From assembly GCF_022869005.1 (NCBI RefSeq), contig NZ_JALIEA010000012.1:248001-312000 (forward strand): a stretch of 64,000 nt of DNA. Reading direction: 5' to 3'. How positions within the stretch are numbered: position 1 is the stretch's first letter; the number at the start of each line of letters is the position of its first letter. Source of the stretch: Corynebacterium kalidii. Its GTDB lineage: Bacteria; Actinomycetota; Actinomycetes; Mycobacteriales; Mycobacteriaceae. The position numbers were made by a program, and so were the translations under genes. The notes beneath the pieces were generated by a model. It was given only the letters and a program-made list of their open reading frames with translations. It searched no databases and had not been told where the DNA came from. Below are positions 36,967 through 44,756 of this stretch, one piece after another.

Positions 36967-36991
36967 GCGGGCCGGCGAATAGGATGGGGGC

Positions 36992-37723
36992 ATGAGTGAC
37001 GAGACACGTGCCCCTGCCGATTCCGCCGATTCTGCCGAGGCGGTCGGTGCCGTCCGGGACGCGTTGTCACGGCTGGCTGACCCGGGCATCCTGGCGGTCA
37101 ACCAGAGTCACGGCGACGACCACGCGGTCAACCTGACGAAGCTCCGCGAGGTCGCCAAACAGGCCGGGACCGGCCGTCGCCCCGCGGCGAAGCACGAGCT
37201 CGGCCAGGCGTTGTGGGCGACCGGGGACTCCGCGTGCAGGCTCGTCGCCACCCTGCTGCTGCGTCCGAAGCAGCTGGACGCCGACACCCTGGACACCATG
37301 TTGCGCGAGGCAGGGAGCCCGAAGGTCCACGGCTGGCTGATGAGCTACGTGGTGACGAAGAGCGGAAGCGTCGACGAGCTCCGCGGGCGGTGGTTCACCG
37401 ACCCCGACCCCGTGGTCGCCTCGGCAGGGTGGGCCCTGACCACCGGGCGGCTGGTGGCGCGTCCCGGTGAGGTGGACCCGGCGGAGGTGGCGGAATTGCT
37501 CGACACCATCGAGGCCACCATGGTGGACAGCGCGGAGCGCCTGCAGTGGGCACAGAACGAGTGCCTCGCCCAGATCGGCATCAACTACCCGGGGTTCCGG
37601 GCCCGCGCGGTGTCGATCGGGGAGCGGCTCGGTGTGCTGAAGGACTACCCGACACCGAAGAACTGCACGTCCCCGTACGCCCCGGCGTGGATCGCCGAGA
37701 TGGTGTCCCGCCGGGAGTCGTAG
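36992..37723 (+). CDS. AlkD-like HEAT-repeat protein (DNA alkylation repair family)
   Basis: 243 residues, all alpha. The segment VNLTKLREVAKQAG and the following helices (ELGQALWATGDSACRLVATL, DTLDTMLREAGSPKVHGWLM) match the AlkD/DNA alkylation repair family, which uses HEAT-like repeats to grip damaged DNA. The N-terminal 30 residues are acidic and Ser/Ala-rich. I cannot verify the catalytic Asp/Trp set of true AlkD glycosylases, so the enzymatic role is inferred only. Its ATG is 6 bases after TAGGAT. It converges on the ascorbate PTS genes with 9 bases between stops. Confidence 0.7.
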   Translation: MSDETRAPADSADSAEAVGAVRDALSRLADPGILAVNQSHGDDHAVNLTKLREVAKQAGTGRRPAAKHELGQALWATGDSACRLVATLLLRPKQLDADTLDTMLREAGSPKVHGWLMSYVVTKSGSVDELRGRWFTDPDPVVASAGWALTTGRLVARPGEVDPAEVAELLDTIEATMVDSAERLQWAQNECLAQIGINYPGFRARAVSIGERLGVLKDYPTPKNCTSPYAPAWIAEMVSRRES

Positions 37724-37732
37724 CACCGCCGG

Positions 37733-39364
37733 TCAGGACTCCGGCGGCGGGGGCGGTACCGGGGCGCCCTTGGGCGGCGCGATCCGCGGGTAGGACGACG
37801 CCGCTGCCGCAGCGGTGGCCGCGTCCTCCTGCGATGCCGTGGCGTCGGTGGCGTCGGTGGCGTCGGTGTCGTTGGTGGCGTCGGTGGTGCCGGACGGTGC
37901 ACCGTCGCCGACCCAGCTGCCTGCGGAGCGGCCGGGGGCGGCGTCCCACCGGCCGTCGACCAGCTTCTTCTGGACCACCAGCGCGCCGACGAGAACCGCG
38001 GCCGCCACGGCGACGATGACCACCAGACCCCACACCCCGGCGGGTGCGTTGCCGATGAGCAGACCGAACCAGCCGAAGTCGGCGTCACCGAAGGTGGTGT
38101 TCTCGCCGGAGAGGTCTCCGAGGGCGTTGATGAGGAACGCCGGCAGGATCGTGATGATCACACCGTTGGTGAAGGCGCCGATGACGGCACCGCGCCGACC
38201 ACCGGTGGCGTTGCCGTAGACGCCGGCGGCGCCACCGGTGAAGAAGTGGGGCACCAGGCCAGGCAGGATCAGCGCGGCGCCGAAGGCCGGGTTCAGCCAC
38301 GCCGACAGGACCACCAGGGCGACGAGTCCGCCGGAGAAGCTGGAGATGAACCCGATCAGCACGGCGTTCTGGGCATAGGGGAACACGATCGGGGCGTCCA
38401 GGGCCGGGATGGCGCCGGGGACGACCTTGGCGGCGATACCCTGGAAGGCGGGGACCAGCTCGCCGAGGATGGTGCGGACACCGAAGAGGATGACGGCCAC
38501 GGCGACGCCGAACTGCAGACCCTGCGTCACGGCCTGCATCAGGTAGTTGCCCATGTCGGTGGCGACGGAGTCCTCACCGAACGCGGCGAAGGCCTCGTCC
38601 TGACCGGCACGGACCACGTACAGGATCGCCAGCACCAGGTACATCAGCACCATCGACAGGGCAGTGGCGACCATGGAGTCGCGCAGGAAGCGGAGACCCT
38701 CGGGGACCTTGACGTCCTCGGTGGAGGTGGACGCCTTCGCGCCCTTCCCGCCGACGGCCTTTCCGACCGCACCGGCGGCGATGTAGCCCGCGGTACCGAA
38801 GTGCCCGATCGCCACGGAGTCGTCGCCGGTGATCTTCCGGGTCCAGGGGTGCGCCAGTGCCGGCAGCGAGACCATGAGCACGCCGAGCAGGACGGCACCG
38901 AGGCCGACGACGATCCAGTCGGCGTAGTCCGCGGTGACCAGGATGATGGTGATCATCGTCGCCATGAAGAGCACATGGTGCCCGGTCAGGAAGACGTACC
39001 GCAGCGGGGTGAACCGTGCGAGCAGGAGGCTGACGACGTAGCCGAGGATCATCAGCCAGGCGACCTGGGAGCCGAACTCCTCCTGGGCGATGCCGGCGAT
39101 GGCCTCGTTGGTGGGGACGACGCCGTGCATGCCGGTCGCCCCTTCGATCATGGTCCCCAACGGGTCGAGGGAGGCGGTGACCAGAGTGGCACCGGCGCCG
39201 ATGAGCAGGAAGCCCAGGATCGCCTTGATCGCGCCACCGGCGACCTGCCCGGCGCTGCGACGCATGGCGACCAGGCCGATGGCGGTGAAGATACCGATGA
39301 GGAACGCCGGGACGGCGAGGATCTCGTTGACGAGGAACTGCGGGACGGCGAGTAACCAGTCCAT
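37733..39364 (-). CDS. ulaA: PTS ascorbate-type transporter, EIIC component
   Basis: 543-residue membrane subunit of the SgaT/UlaA family, which imports L-ascorbate or a related sugar acid while it is phosphorylated. About 11 membrane segments fill residues 10-475; typical family segments are FLVNEILAVPAFLIGIFTAIG, GMHGVVPTNEAIAG and LVPHFFTGGAAGVYGNATGG. The C-terminal tail (about 480-543) is not membrane-embedded and contains a Thr-Asp-Ala repeat followed by Ala and Pro runs. Preceded by AAGGAG, 12 bases after the EIIAB gene. Confidence 0.88.
   Translation of the reverse strand: MDWLLAVPQFLVNEILAVPAFLIGIFTAIGLVAMRRSAGQVAGGAIKAILGFLLIGAGATLVTASLDPLGTMIEGATGMHGVVPTNEAIAGIAQEEFGSQVAWLMILGYVVSLLLARFTPLRYVFLTGHHVLFMATMITIILVTADYADWIVVGLGAVLLGVLMVSLPALAHPWTRKITGDDSVAIGHFGTAGYIAAGAVGKAVGGKGAKASTSTEDVKVPEGLRFLRDSMVATALSMVLMYLVLAILYVVRAGQDEAFAAFGEDSVATDMGNYLMQAVTQGLQFGVAVAVILFGVRTILGELVPAFQGIAAKVVPGAIPALDAPIVFPYAQNAVLIGFISSFSGGLVALVVLSAWLNPAFGAALILPGLVPHFFTGGAAGVYGNATGGRRGAVIGAFTNGVIITILPAFLINALGDLSGENTTFGDADFGWFGLLIGNAPAGVWGLVVIVAVAAAVLVGALVVQKKLVDGRWDAAPGRSAGSWVGDGAPSGTTDATNDTDATDATDATASQEDAATAAAAASSYPRIAPPKGAPVPPPPPES
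37839..37883 (-). repeat. 9-bp in-frame repeat in the EIIC tail
   Basis: Five 9-base units (plus-strand GTGGCGTCG, one diverged) encode Asp-Ala-Thr repeats in the cytoplasmic tail. The copy number can change without loss of frame. Confidence 0.8.
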
Positions 39365-39376
39365 GGTGGATCTCCT

Positions 39377-40228
39377 TTACAGTGCGTACAGTGTGCGGAG
39401 CACTGCATCGACGGCGCGGGCGCTGGTGAAGTTCTCGACGACCCGCACCGGGACACCGGGGTCGCCGAGGGTCTTGGCGATCTCCCCGGAGGTGAGGATG
39501 AAGTCGGCGTCCTTCGCCTTGCCTTTCGCGGAGATGGTGTCCGTGGCCTCCACCGAGACCAGCGCGTCCCACCCCCACCGCTTGAGGACGTCTTCGGTGG
39601 TGTTCTTCAGGAACAGGCTGGTGCCCAGCCCGTTGCCGCACACCGTGAGGATGTGGTCGCGGGAGTTGCCGCCGGGGTAGCGGCCACCGTCCGCCGTCGA
39701 TGACGACACCTCGGCCGCCGTGCCGGCACCGGTCGTGTCGGTGCTGCTGGTGCTGTCGGTGCTGTCAGTGCTGCCGCCGTCGCGCCCGTCGAGGATCGTG
39801 AGGACCTCCGCCGGGCTATGGGCGGTGTCGAGTGCGTGACGCGTGGCCCTCTTACCGATGACCTTGGCCAGTTGCGCCATCGCACGGGTGTGGGTCGTCG
39901 CGTCGGTGGCGGCCAACGCCACCACGAGGTCGACGGGGTCGTTCCTGTCGTGACCGAACTCGACGGGCCGGGCCAGACGGACCCAGCTCATCGCCGTCTC
40001 GTGCACCGCCTCGCTGGGGCGGGCGTGGGCGAAGGCGAATCCGGGGGCGACGACGATGTACGGGCCGTTGTCGACCACGGAGTCGACCATCGCCCGGGTG
40101 TAGGCGTGGTCGACGGACCCGGTGTCCTCCAGCAGTGTCCCGGCACGGGTGACGGCTGACCGCCAGTCGTCGGCGTCGGCGTCGAGGGCTATCCGGTTCT
40201 CGGACAGCAGGGATGTGAGAGTGCTCAT
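39377..40228 (-). CDS. PTS ascorbate-type EIIA-EIIB fusion
   Basis: 283 residues. The EIIA domain (about 1-150) has the phospho-acceptor His 68 in FAFAHARPSE. A Ser/Thr/Asp-rich linker (about 151-185) connects it to the EIIB domain, whose phospho-Cys 197 lies in TVCGNGLGTSLF. Phosphate passes from HPr to His 68, Cys 197 and then the substrate bound by EIIC. In E. coli these are separate UlaC and UlaB proteins. Preceded by TAGGAT 6 bases before the ATG. No ascorbate-6-phosphate lactonase or decarboxylase gene is adjacent. Confidence 0.88.
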   Translation of the reverse strand: MSTLTSLLSENRIALDADADDWRSAVTRAGTLLEDTGSVDHAYTRAMVDSVVDNGPYIVVAPGFAFAHARPSEAVHETAMSWVRLARPVEFGHDRNDPVDLVVALAATDATTHTRAMAQLAKVIGKRATRHALDTAHSPAEVLTILDGRDGGSTDSTDSTSSTDTTGAGTAAEVSSSTADGGRYPGGNSRDHILTVCGNGLGTSLFLKNTTEDVLKRWGWDALVSVEATDTISAKGKAKDADFILTSGEIAKTLGDPGVPVRVVENFTSARAVDAVLRTLYAL

Positions 40229-40234
40229 GGGGTC

Positions 40235-40240
40235 ATCCTA
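40235..40240 (-). promoter_or_regulatory. -10 box of the ascorbate-type PTS operon
   Basis: TAGGAT (complement of 40235-40240), six bases, then the ATG at 40228; no ribosome site. Leaderless candidate. Confidence 0.45.
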
Positions 40241-40391
40241 TCGGTGGGAAACAGTCCTGGACACCACCATCTCGTGGCCCCGGGTCGAACGGATGTCCGA
40301 CCCGGGGCGGCCGGGGTCCCGGTCCTGTCCGGGTCGTGTCCGGGGCGTGTCGTAGTCTCGACAGGACAACACCGTTCGAGGAGGACATGCC

Positions 40392-40910
40392 GTGGACCGA
40401 GACAGCCGCTACTCAGCGCAGAACCCCTATGGCCGTACGGGCGGCGACGTGCCGGAGGCCGTCGCCTCCTATGTCGACGTCACCGCACTGGATCCGCGGG
40501 CACGGCTCCGGAAGTACCGGCCGACCAGGATCAAGAAGACCGGCGCCTGGGCCGGGGTGGTCCTGGGGGTCCTGATGTTCCTGACGGTCCTGAACCCGGT
40601 CAACGGCGATGTCGTGGCCGATGCGCTGCTGGGGCTCGGCTTCGGGACGATGATGTTCGTCCCCGGGGTCTACTGGCTCCTGTGCAACCGCCGGGACGCG
40701 AAGACCCTGTCGGAGTGGGTGCTCACACACCGGGAGTACCAGGCGAACTGGGAGCTGCTGGCCCGCGATGAACAGGCGGTGTTCGCGGCCCCCGAGGAAC
40801 TGCCGGTGCTGCCGTTGCGTCGGTGGAAGACCGTGGTCATGGTCGTCATCGTGGGGTTCTTCGTCGCGATGGCCGGGTCGATGCTTCTCCCGGAATCGAC
40901 GGTGGCCTGA
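40392..40910 (+). CDS. Putative membrane protein of unknown function
   Basis: 172 residues with three hydrophobic helices (about 52-70, 76-97 and 150-168). The N-terminal 45 residues are soluble, with YSAQNPYGR and VTALDPRARLRKYRPTRIKK; the basic end suggests that part is cytoplasmic. The loop HREYQANWELLARDE is charged. I do not recognise a family. GTG 40392 has a strong GAGGAGGA site at 40378-40385; an ATG five bases upstream is in another frame. A CaiB-like gene starts 25 bases downstream with its own -10. Confidence 0.7.
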   Translation: MDRDSRYSAQNPYGRTGGDVPEAVASYVDVTALDPRARLRKYRPTRIKKTGAWAGVVLGVLMFLTVLNPVNGDVVADALLGLGFGTMMFVPGVYWLLCNRRDAKTLSEWVLTHREYQANWELLARDEQAVFAAPEELPVLPLRRWKTVVMVVIVGFFVAMAGSMLLPESTVA

Positions 40911-40922
40911 CCCGCGGACGCG

Positions 40923-40928
40923 TACCAT
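40923..40928 (+). promoter_or_regulatory. -10 box of the CaiB-like gene
   Basis: TACCAT at 40923-40928 is followed by seven bases and the ATG at 40936. No ribosome site. Confidence 0.45.
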
Positions 40929-40935
40929 CACGGCC

Positions 40936-41793
40936 ATGGACCAACCTCTCAGCGGTGTCGCCGTGGTCTCCCTGGCCGTGAATCTCCCGGGCCCGGCGGC
41001 GACGCGCCGACTCCGACAGCTGGGTGCCTCGGTGACGAAGGTGGAACCGCCCTCCGGCGATCCGTTGGCCTTCGCCGCGCCCGACTACTACGGGTTCTTC
41101 GCCGAAGGGCAGGAGACGGTGACCGTCGACCTGAAGTCCGCCGACGGGCAGCGCGAGCTGGACAGCTACCTCTGTGACGCCGATCTGCTGGTCACCTCGC
41201 ACCGCCCACGGGCCCTGGCGCGGCTGGGGCTGGACTGGGCGACCCTGCATGCGCGCTACCCGCGGTTGTCGCAGGTGGCGATTGTCGGCAGTCACGGCGA
41301 GGACGCCGACACCCCGGGTCATGACCTGACCTACCAGGCGCAGGCGGGCACGATCGCCGTGGCGGAGGGCACACCGGTGCTTCCCGCGCTGCCGGTGGCG
41401 GACCTGGGCGGGGCCGAACGCGCGGTGGCGGACGGTGTCGCCGCACTCTTCCATGCCGCCAGGACGGGGGAGGGGATGTTCGTCGAGGTCGGGTTGGCAC
41501 AGGTCGTCGACGATTTCGCGGCGTCCCGGCGCTTCGGATTATCCGCGCCCGGCGGCCCCCTCGGAGGTGGTCTGCCCCTCTACGGCATGTACCCGGCCCG
41601 CGACGGGTACGTGGCGGTCGCGGCCATCGAACCCCATTTCGCGGTGGCACTGGCAGACGCGGTGGGGGCGGACTCCCCGCTGTCGGTCACGGTCGACACC
41701 CTGACCGACTTCTTCGCCGCGGAGTCCGTCGGACACTGGCAGGCGTGGGCGGAGGAGCGGGACGTCCCGCTCGCCGTCGTCCGGACCGGCTGA
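40936..41793 (+). CDS. CaiB/BaiF (class III) CoA-transferase family protein, short form
   Basis: 285 residues. The N-terminal CoA-binding Rossmann part (GPAATRRLRQLGASVTKVEP) and the segment with the catalytic-type Asp (VADLGGAERAVADGVAALF) match the alpha-methylacyl-CoA racemase/CaiB family. PLYGMYPARDGYVAVAAIEP also fits the racemase branch. Most members have 350-400 residues; this one ends soon after HWQAWAEERDVPLAVV, lacking the returning C-terminal segment that completes the interlocked dimer. It may be a natural short form or a truncated gene. Substrate unknown. Confidence 0.75.
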   Translation: MDQPLSGVAVVSLAVNLPGPAATRRLRQLGASVTKVEPPSGDPLAFAAPDYYGFFAEGQETVTVDLKSADGQRELDSYLCDADLLVTSHRPRALARLGLDWATLHARYPRLSQVAIVGSHGEDADTPGHDLTYQAQAGTIAVAEGTPVLPALPVADLGGAERAVADGVAALFHAARTGEGMFVEVGLAQVVDDFAASRRFGLSAPGGPLGGGLPLYGMYPARDGYVAVAAIEPHFAVALADAVGADSPLSVTVDTLTDFFAAESVGHWQAWAEERDVPLAVVRTG

Positions 41794-41805
41794 ACCGGCG
41801 ACGAC

Positions 41806-42345
41806 TCAGAACACCAGGCGGAAGGCACCGCGCAGCGCCACGTCGAGCCCGGCTGCGCGCTCGGCGGCCCGGATCGCCGCGAGGTCCGGGCCGAGGGCGT
41901 CGTCGGGCACGGGGTGAAACCCCAGGCGGCGGTACAACGGCCCGTTCCACGGCACCTCAAGGAACGAGGTCAGGGACACCCCCGGGAAACCCCGGTGCCG
42001 GGCGTGGTCGACGGCCAGGGACACCAGCCCGGTCCCCAGTCTTTTCCCACGGTGCGCCGGGTCCACCGACACCTGCTCGATCAGCAGGTCACCGTCGGCG
42101 ACCCCCACCCACAGCCAGGCGGCGGGCCTGCCGCGGCCGGGTGGGGTCAGGTCATCGACGACCAGGATACGGCCGTCGTCGACGGCCACGGTCAGTTCGG
42201 AGGCATCCGGGGGCGCGTCGTCGGCTATGGCGTCGAGCCCCACGGAGCGGAACGGTTCCCCGGCACGTCGCTCCAGCTCACGGATCGGGTCGATGTCACC
42301 GACCCCGGCGACACGCGCGGAGTCCGGACCGTGGTCCCCCGGCAA
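41806..42345 (-). CDS. GNAT-family N-acetyltransferase
   Basis: 179 residues. The acetyl-CoA binding motif A is VSVDPAHRGKRLGTGLVSLA (about 93-112) and motif B is VPWNGPLYRRLGFHPV (about 130-145). These are typical of GNAT enzymes that acetylate small amines or protein N termini; the acceptor is unknown. The start is uncertain. TTG at 42345 opens the frame after the upstream lipoprotein's stop and has no clear ribosome site; an internal start would shorten the N terminus by some 10-20 residues without touching the domain. Confidence 0.75.
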   Translation of the reverse strand: MPGDHGPDSARVAGVGDIDPIRELERRAGEPFRSVGLDAIADDAPPDASELTVAVDDGRILVVDDLTPPGRGRPAAWLWVGVADGDLLIEQVSVDPAHRGKRLGTGLVSLAVDHARHRGFPGVSLTSFLEVPWNGPLYRRLGFHPVPDDALGPDLAAIRAAERAAGLDVALRGAFRLVF

Positions 42346-42374
42346 CGGTCCGGTGAATGAGGCGGTGGGCGTGC

Positions 42375-42665
42375 CTATGACGCCGGTGCGGTCTGGGCGC
42401 CCGGAGCGTAGGGCTCGGTCTCGCCGACGGTCGAGGGAGCCCCTTCGGTGCCGTAGCCGGTGGTCGCCTCGGTGGGCTCACCGGCCTCGCTGGCCGGGGT
42501 GGACGTCGTCGGAACGCCGGCGCCCTCGAAACCGCTGTCCGGGGTGACTTCGGTGGACGGGGCGGTGCGTTCGCTGTCGTTCTCGCTGGGCGGCTGGCAG
42601 GCGGTGGCCCCCAGCGCCAGAACAGCGGCAGCGAGCAGGGCGGTGGTCCGGCGTGTGCGGGTCAT
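42375..42665 (-). CDS. Small putative lipoprotein
   Basis: 96 residues. Signal peptide TTALLAAAVLALGATAC with the lipidation Cys at about 23. The mature part is short, acidic and rich in Thr, Ser, Pro, Glu and Gly (for example STEVTPDSGFEG) with no predicted fold. AGGAGAG precedes the ATG. It lies just upstream of the GNAT gene on the same strand. Function unknown; probably disordered outside the membrane. Confidence 0.7.
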   Translation of the reverse strand: MTRTRRTTALLAAAVLALGATACQPPSENDSERTAPSTEVTPDSGFEGAGVPTTSTPASEAGEPTEATTGYGTEGAPSTVGETEPYAPGAQTAPAS

Positions 42666-42988
42666 CTCATCTCTCCTGAGTGAGTCAGCGGTGGATCAGC
42701 AGGAGGATGTCAGTGCCTCCTGTATGTACTCGTGATCGAGCATAGTGGGTCAGACCTGCGGGTTGGTACACGGGCGGCCCCCGGTGCGGTGAACATGGGG
42801 TACCTGGATGTGCCGGACCATATCTGACGTGCCACGGACCATGTCCCGGGCGGGGGTCACCGGGGTGTGCACCGCCGACGTCGAGGTCACGCTGACCGGG
42901 GTGGCGGTGGGGTAGTGTTCTCCTGGACCGGACACGGTGGCGATGGCCGTGCCCCGGAAGGACCTGCACAGAACGAAAGGACGTGGCG
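42666..42988. other. Intergenic region between divergent genes
   Basis: 323 bases with no gene I can support. It carries the upstream regions of the small lipoprotein (minus) and of the Gln/Tyr-rich membrane protein (plus). A TAGTGT at 42915-42920 could be the -10 of the latter. Two imperfect direct repeats containing GGACCAT occur at about 42810-42842. I find no hairpin with a T run and no RNA gene. Confidence 0.4.
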
Positions 42989-43732
42989 ATGAGCCCGAAT
43001 GGTCGCCGTGGTGACGAGGGCGGCGGTCGGCGCCCGGACGACGAGACACCGACCACCGTCTTCGGCCGGTCGGGCGACGTCCCGCCCGACGAGAACCCCA
43101 CGACCGTGTGGTCCACCGGAGCGCAGGGGCAGACCCCTGAGCCGCCCCGGTACCGGCACGCCAACGCCGACGAGACCCGGGTCATCCCGCCGACGGGTCC
43201 GGGCCACGGACAGGGACAGCAGCCTGACGGCCAGTACGGGCAGTACGGGCAGTACGGGCAGACCAGCCAGTACGACCAGTACAGCCAGCAGGCGCCGGCG
43301 CCCGGGTACGCGGCGCCCGGTCACCAGCAGCAGTACGGTCAGCCGGAGTTCGGCGCAGACCAGGGGGCCGGACCGCGCGGCGGGAAGAAACGTCGCGGGC
43401 CGTTGGCGGTGATCCTGCTCGTCGTCGCCGCACTGGTCGCCCTGGGGCTGATACTCGCATTCTCCTTCTTTAGTGGTTTCGGTGGTTTCGGTGGCGACGA
43501 CGACGGTGCGCCCGCCCCGACGTCGACGACCCGGCCCGCCCCCGAGACGACGCCGGAGGACACCCCGCGCGACAGGCCGACGGTGCCGCCGTTCGAGCTG
43601 CCCAGTGACATCCAGATCCCCACGGAGATCCAGGACCTGCCCAGCAACCTCCCGGAGCTCCCGACCCTGGACCCGGGACTCGAGGAACAGCTCAACGACA
43701 CCCTGGACCAGCTCCGCAACCAGTTCGGCTGA
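42989..43732 (+). CDS. Single-pass membrane protein with repeated TTV motifs
   Basis: 247 residues. The cytoplasmic N-terminal half (about 1-133) contains three related motifs: DETPTTVFG, DENPTTVWS and ADETRVIPP. It continues with a Gln/Tyr/Gly-rich stretch coded by a 9-base repeat. After KKRRG comes one membrane helix (about 138-158). The outer part is Pro/Thr-rich (about 165-200), then a Leu/Pro-rich region and an amphipathic C-terminal helix (LEEQLNDTLDQLRNQFG). Acidic residues before Thr and a bulky residue after it suit Ser/Thr kinase sites recognised by FHA domains; this is inference. ATG 42989 is chosen 8 bases after AAAGG. Family not recognised. Confidence 0.68.
   Translation: MSPNGRRGDEGGGRRPDDETPTTVFGRSGDVPPDENPTTVWSTGAQGQTPEPPRYRHANADETRVIPPTGPGHGQGQQPDGQYGQYGQYGQTSQYDQYSQQAPAPGYAAPGHQQQYGQPEFGADQGAGPRGGKKRRGPLAVILLVVAALVALGLILAFSFFSGFGGFGGDDDGAPAPTSTTRPAPETTPEDTPRDRPTVPPFELPSDIQIPTEIQDLPSNLPELPTLDPGLEEQLNDTLDQLRNQFG
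43232..43258 (+). repeat. 9-bp in-frame repeat (Gln-Tyr-Gly)
   Basis: Three perfect CAGTACGGG units, followed by diverged CAG-TAC-containing units to about 43290, encode the Gln-Tyr-Gly-rich segment. Confidence 0.8.
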
Positions 43733-43751
43733 GCGTCCGGGTGGGCCCCGG

Positions 43752-43780
43752 GGGCGGGGGTGGTCCGAAGGCTCCCGCCC
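43752..43780 (+). terminator. GC-rich hairpin after the TTV-motif membrane protein
   Basis: GGGCGGG (43752-43758) pairs with CCCGCCC (43774-43780) over a 15-base loop, 20 bases after the stop codon. There is no T run, so termination is uncertain. Confidence 0.35.
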
Positions 43781-43802
43781 GTCGGCAGGTATGACTGGGG
43801 GT

Positions 43803-44750
43803 ATGACCCGACACACACCGTCCCTGAACATCTACACCGCCCGTTTCCCGCTGCCCCGGACCCGGGCAGCACTGGAGGCCGCAGGAGCCGTCATCGTCGA
43901 CGACCTCTCCGAGGCCGACGCCTTCATCTGTCACGGCGTGGCTCCGTCCGACTTCCCGGAGCTCCCGGAGCGGGTGAAGTGGGTACAGCTCTGCCAGGCG
44001 GGCATCGAGGGGTACATCGGCGAGGGGGTCGTCACCGCCGGTCCGGGCGGGGACCGGAGGTGGTCCAATGCCTCCGGGATCTACGGCCGCCAGGTCGCGG
44101 AGAGTGCCGTGGCGTTGCTGCTGTCGGTCACCCACATGCACAAGAAGATCACCCGGGCCGCGAGCTGGTCGGTGTGGCGTGACGTCGACGAGGGGACACG
44201 CTGGCTGCACGGCGCCACCGTCGCCGTGGTGGGTGCCGGCGGCATCGGCCGTCACCTCATCGACATGCTGGCGCCGTTCGGGGCCGAGGTGATCGTCGTG
44301 AACCGGACGGGTACCCCGGTGGAGGGCGCCTCGCGCAGTGTGCCCGTCGAGGACCTGAAGGACGCCGTCGCCGCGGCCGACCACACGGTCGTCGCCGTCC
44401 CGTTGACCGCCGACACCGAGGGGATGTTCGACGCCGACGTCTTCGCCGCCTTCCGCCCCGGTGCCACCGTGGTCAACGTCGCCCGCGGCCCCGTCGTCGT
44501 CACCGACGATCTCGTCGCCGCCCTGGAGTCCGGTCATCTCGGTGGTGCCGGGCTCGACGTCACCGATCCGGAACCCCTTCCGGACGGTCATCCCCTGTGG
44601 GACATGGACAATGTCACGGTGACCACCCACTCGGCGAACACGCGGGCGTCGATGGACGCGCAGCTGGCAGGCCCCGTGGTCGACAACTACCTGGCGTTCC
44701 TCGACGGCCGGCGGATGCCGACCGAGCTCGACCCGGGCAAGGGGTACTGA
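43803..44750 (+). CDS. D-isomer-specific 2-hydroxyacid dehydrogenase family protein
   Basis: 315 residues; NAD(P)-dependent reduction of a 2-keto acid or oxidation of a D-2-hydroxy acid. The substrate domain is split around the nucleotide-binding domain (about 100-280), which has VAVVGAGGIGRHLID and, after the second strand, VVNRTG, suggesting NADP rather than NAD preference. Catalytic Arg in NVARGPVV, Glu in TDPEPLPDGHPLW and His in VTTHSAN are in place. The ATG at 43803 has only a weak G-rich site before it, and an ATG four codons upstream is possible. Substrate unknown. Converges on the DUF1990 gene with 6 bases between stops. Confidence 0.82.
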   Translation: MTRHTPSLNIYTARFPLPRTRAALEAAGAVIVDDLSEADAFICHGVAPSDFPELPERVKWVQLCQAGIEGYIGEGVVTAGPGGDRRWSNASGIYGRQVAESAVALLLSVTHMHKKITRAASWSVWRDVDEGTRWLHGATVAVVGAGGIGRHLIDMLAPFGAEVIVVNRTGTPVEGASRSVPVEDLKDAVAAADHTVVAVPLTADTEGMFDADVFAAFRPGATVVNVARGPVVVTDDLVAALESGHLGGAGLDVTDPEPLPDGHPLWDMDNVTVTTHSANTRASMDAQLAGPVVDNYLAFLDGRRMPTELDPGKGY

Positions 44751-44756
44751 GGGTCC

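Noticed and set aside
35206..37101. Minus-strand frames over phoD
   Set aside because: They are reverse complements of a gene with a Tat signal and intact metal ligands, and have no recognisable domain.
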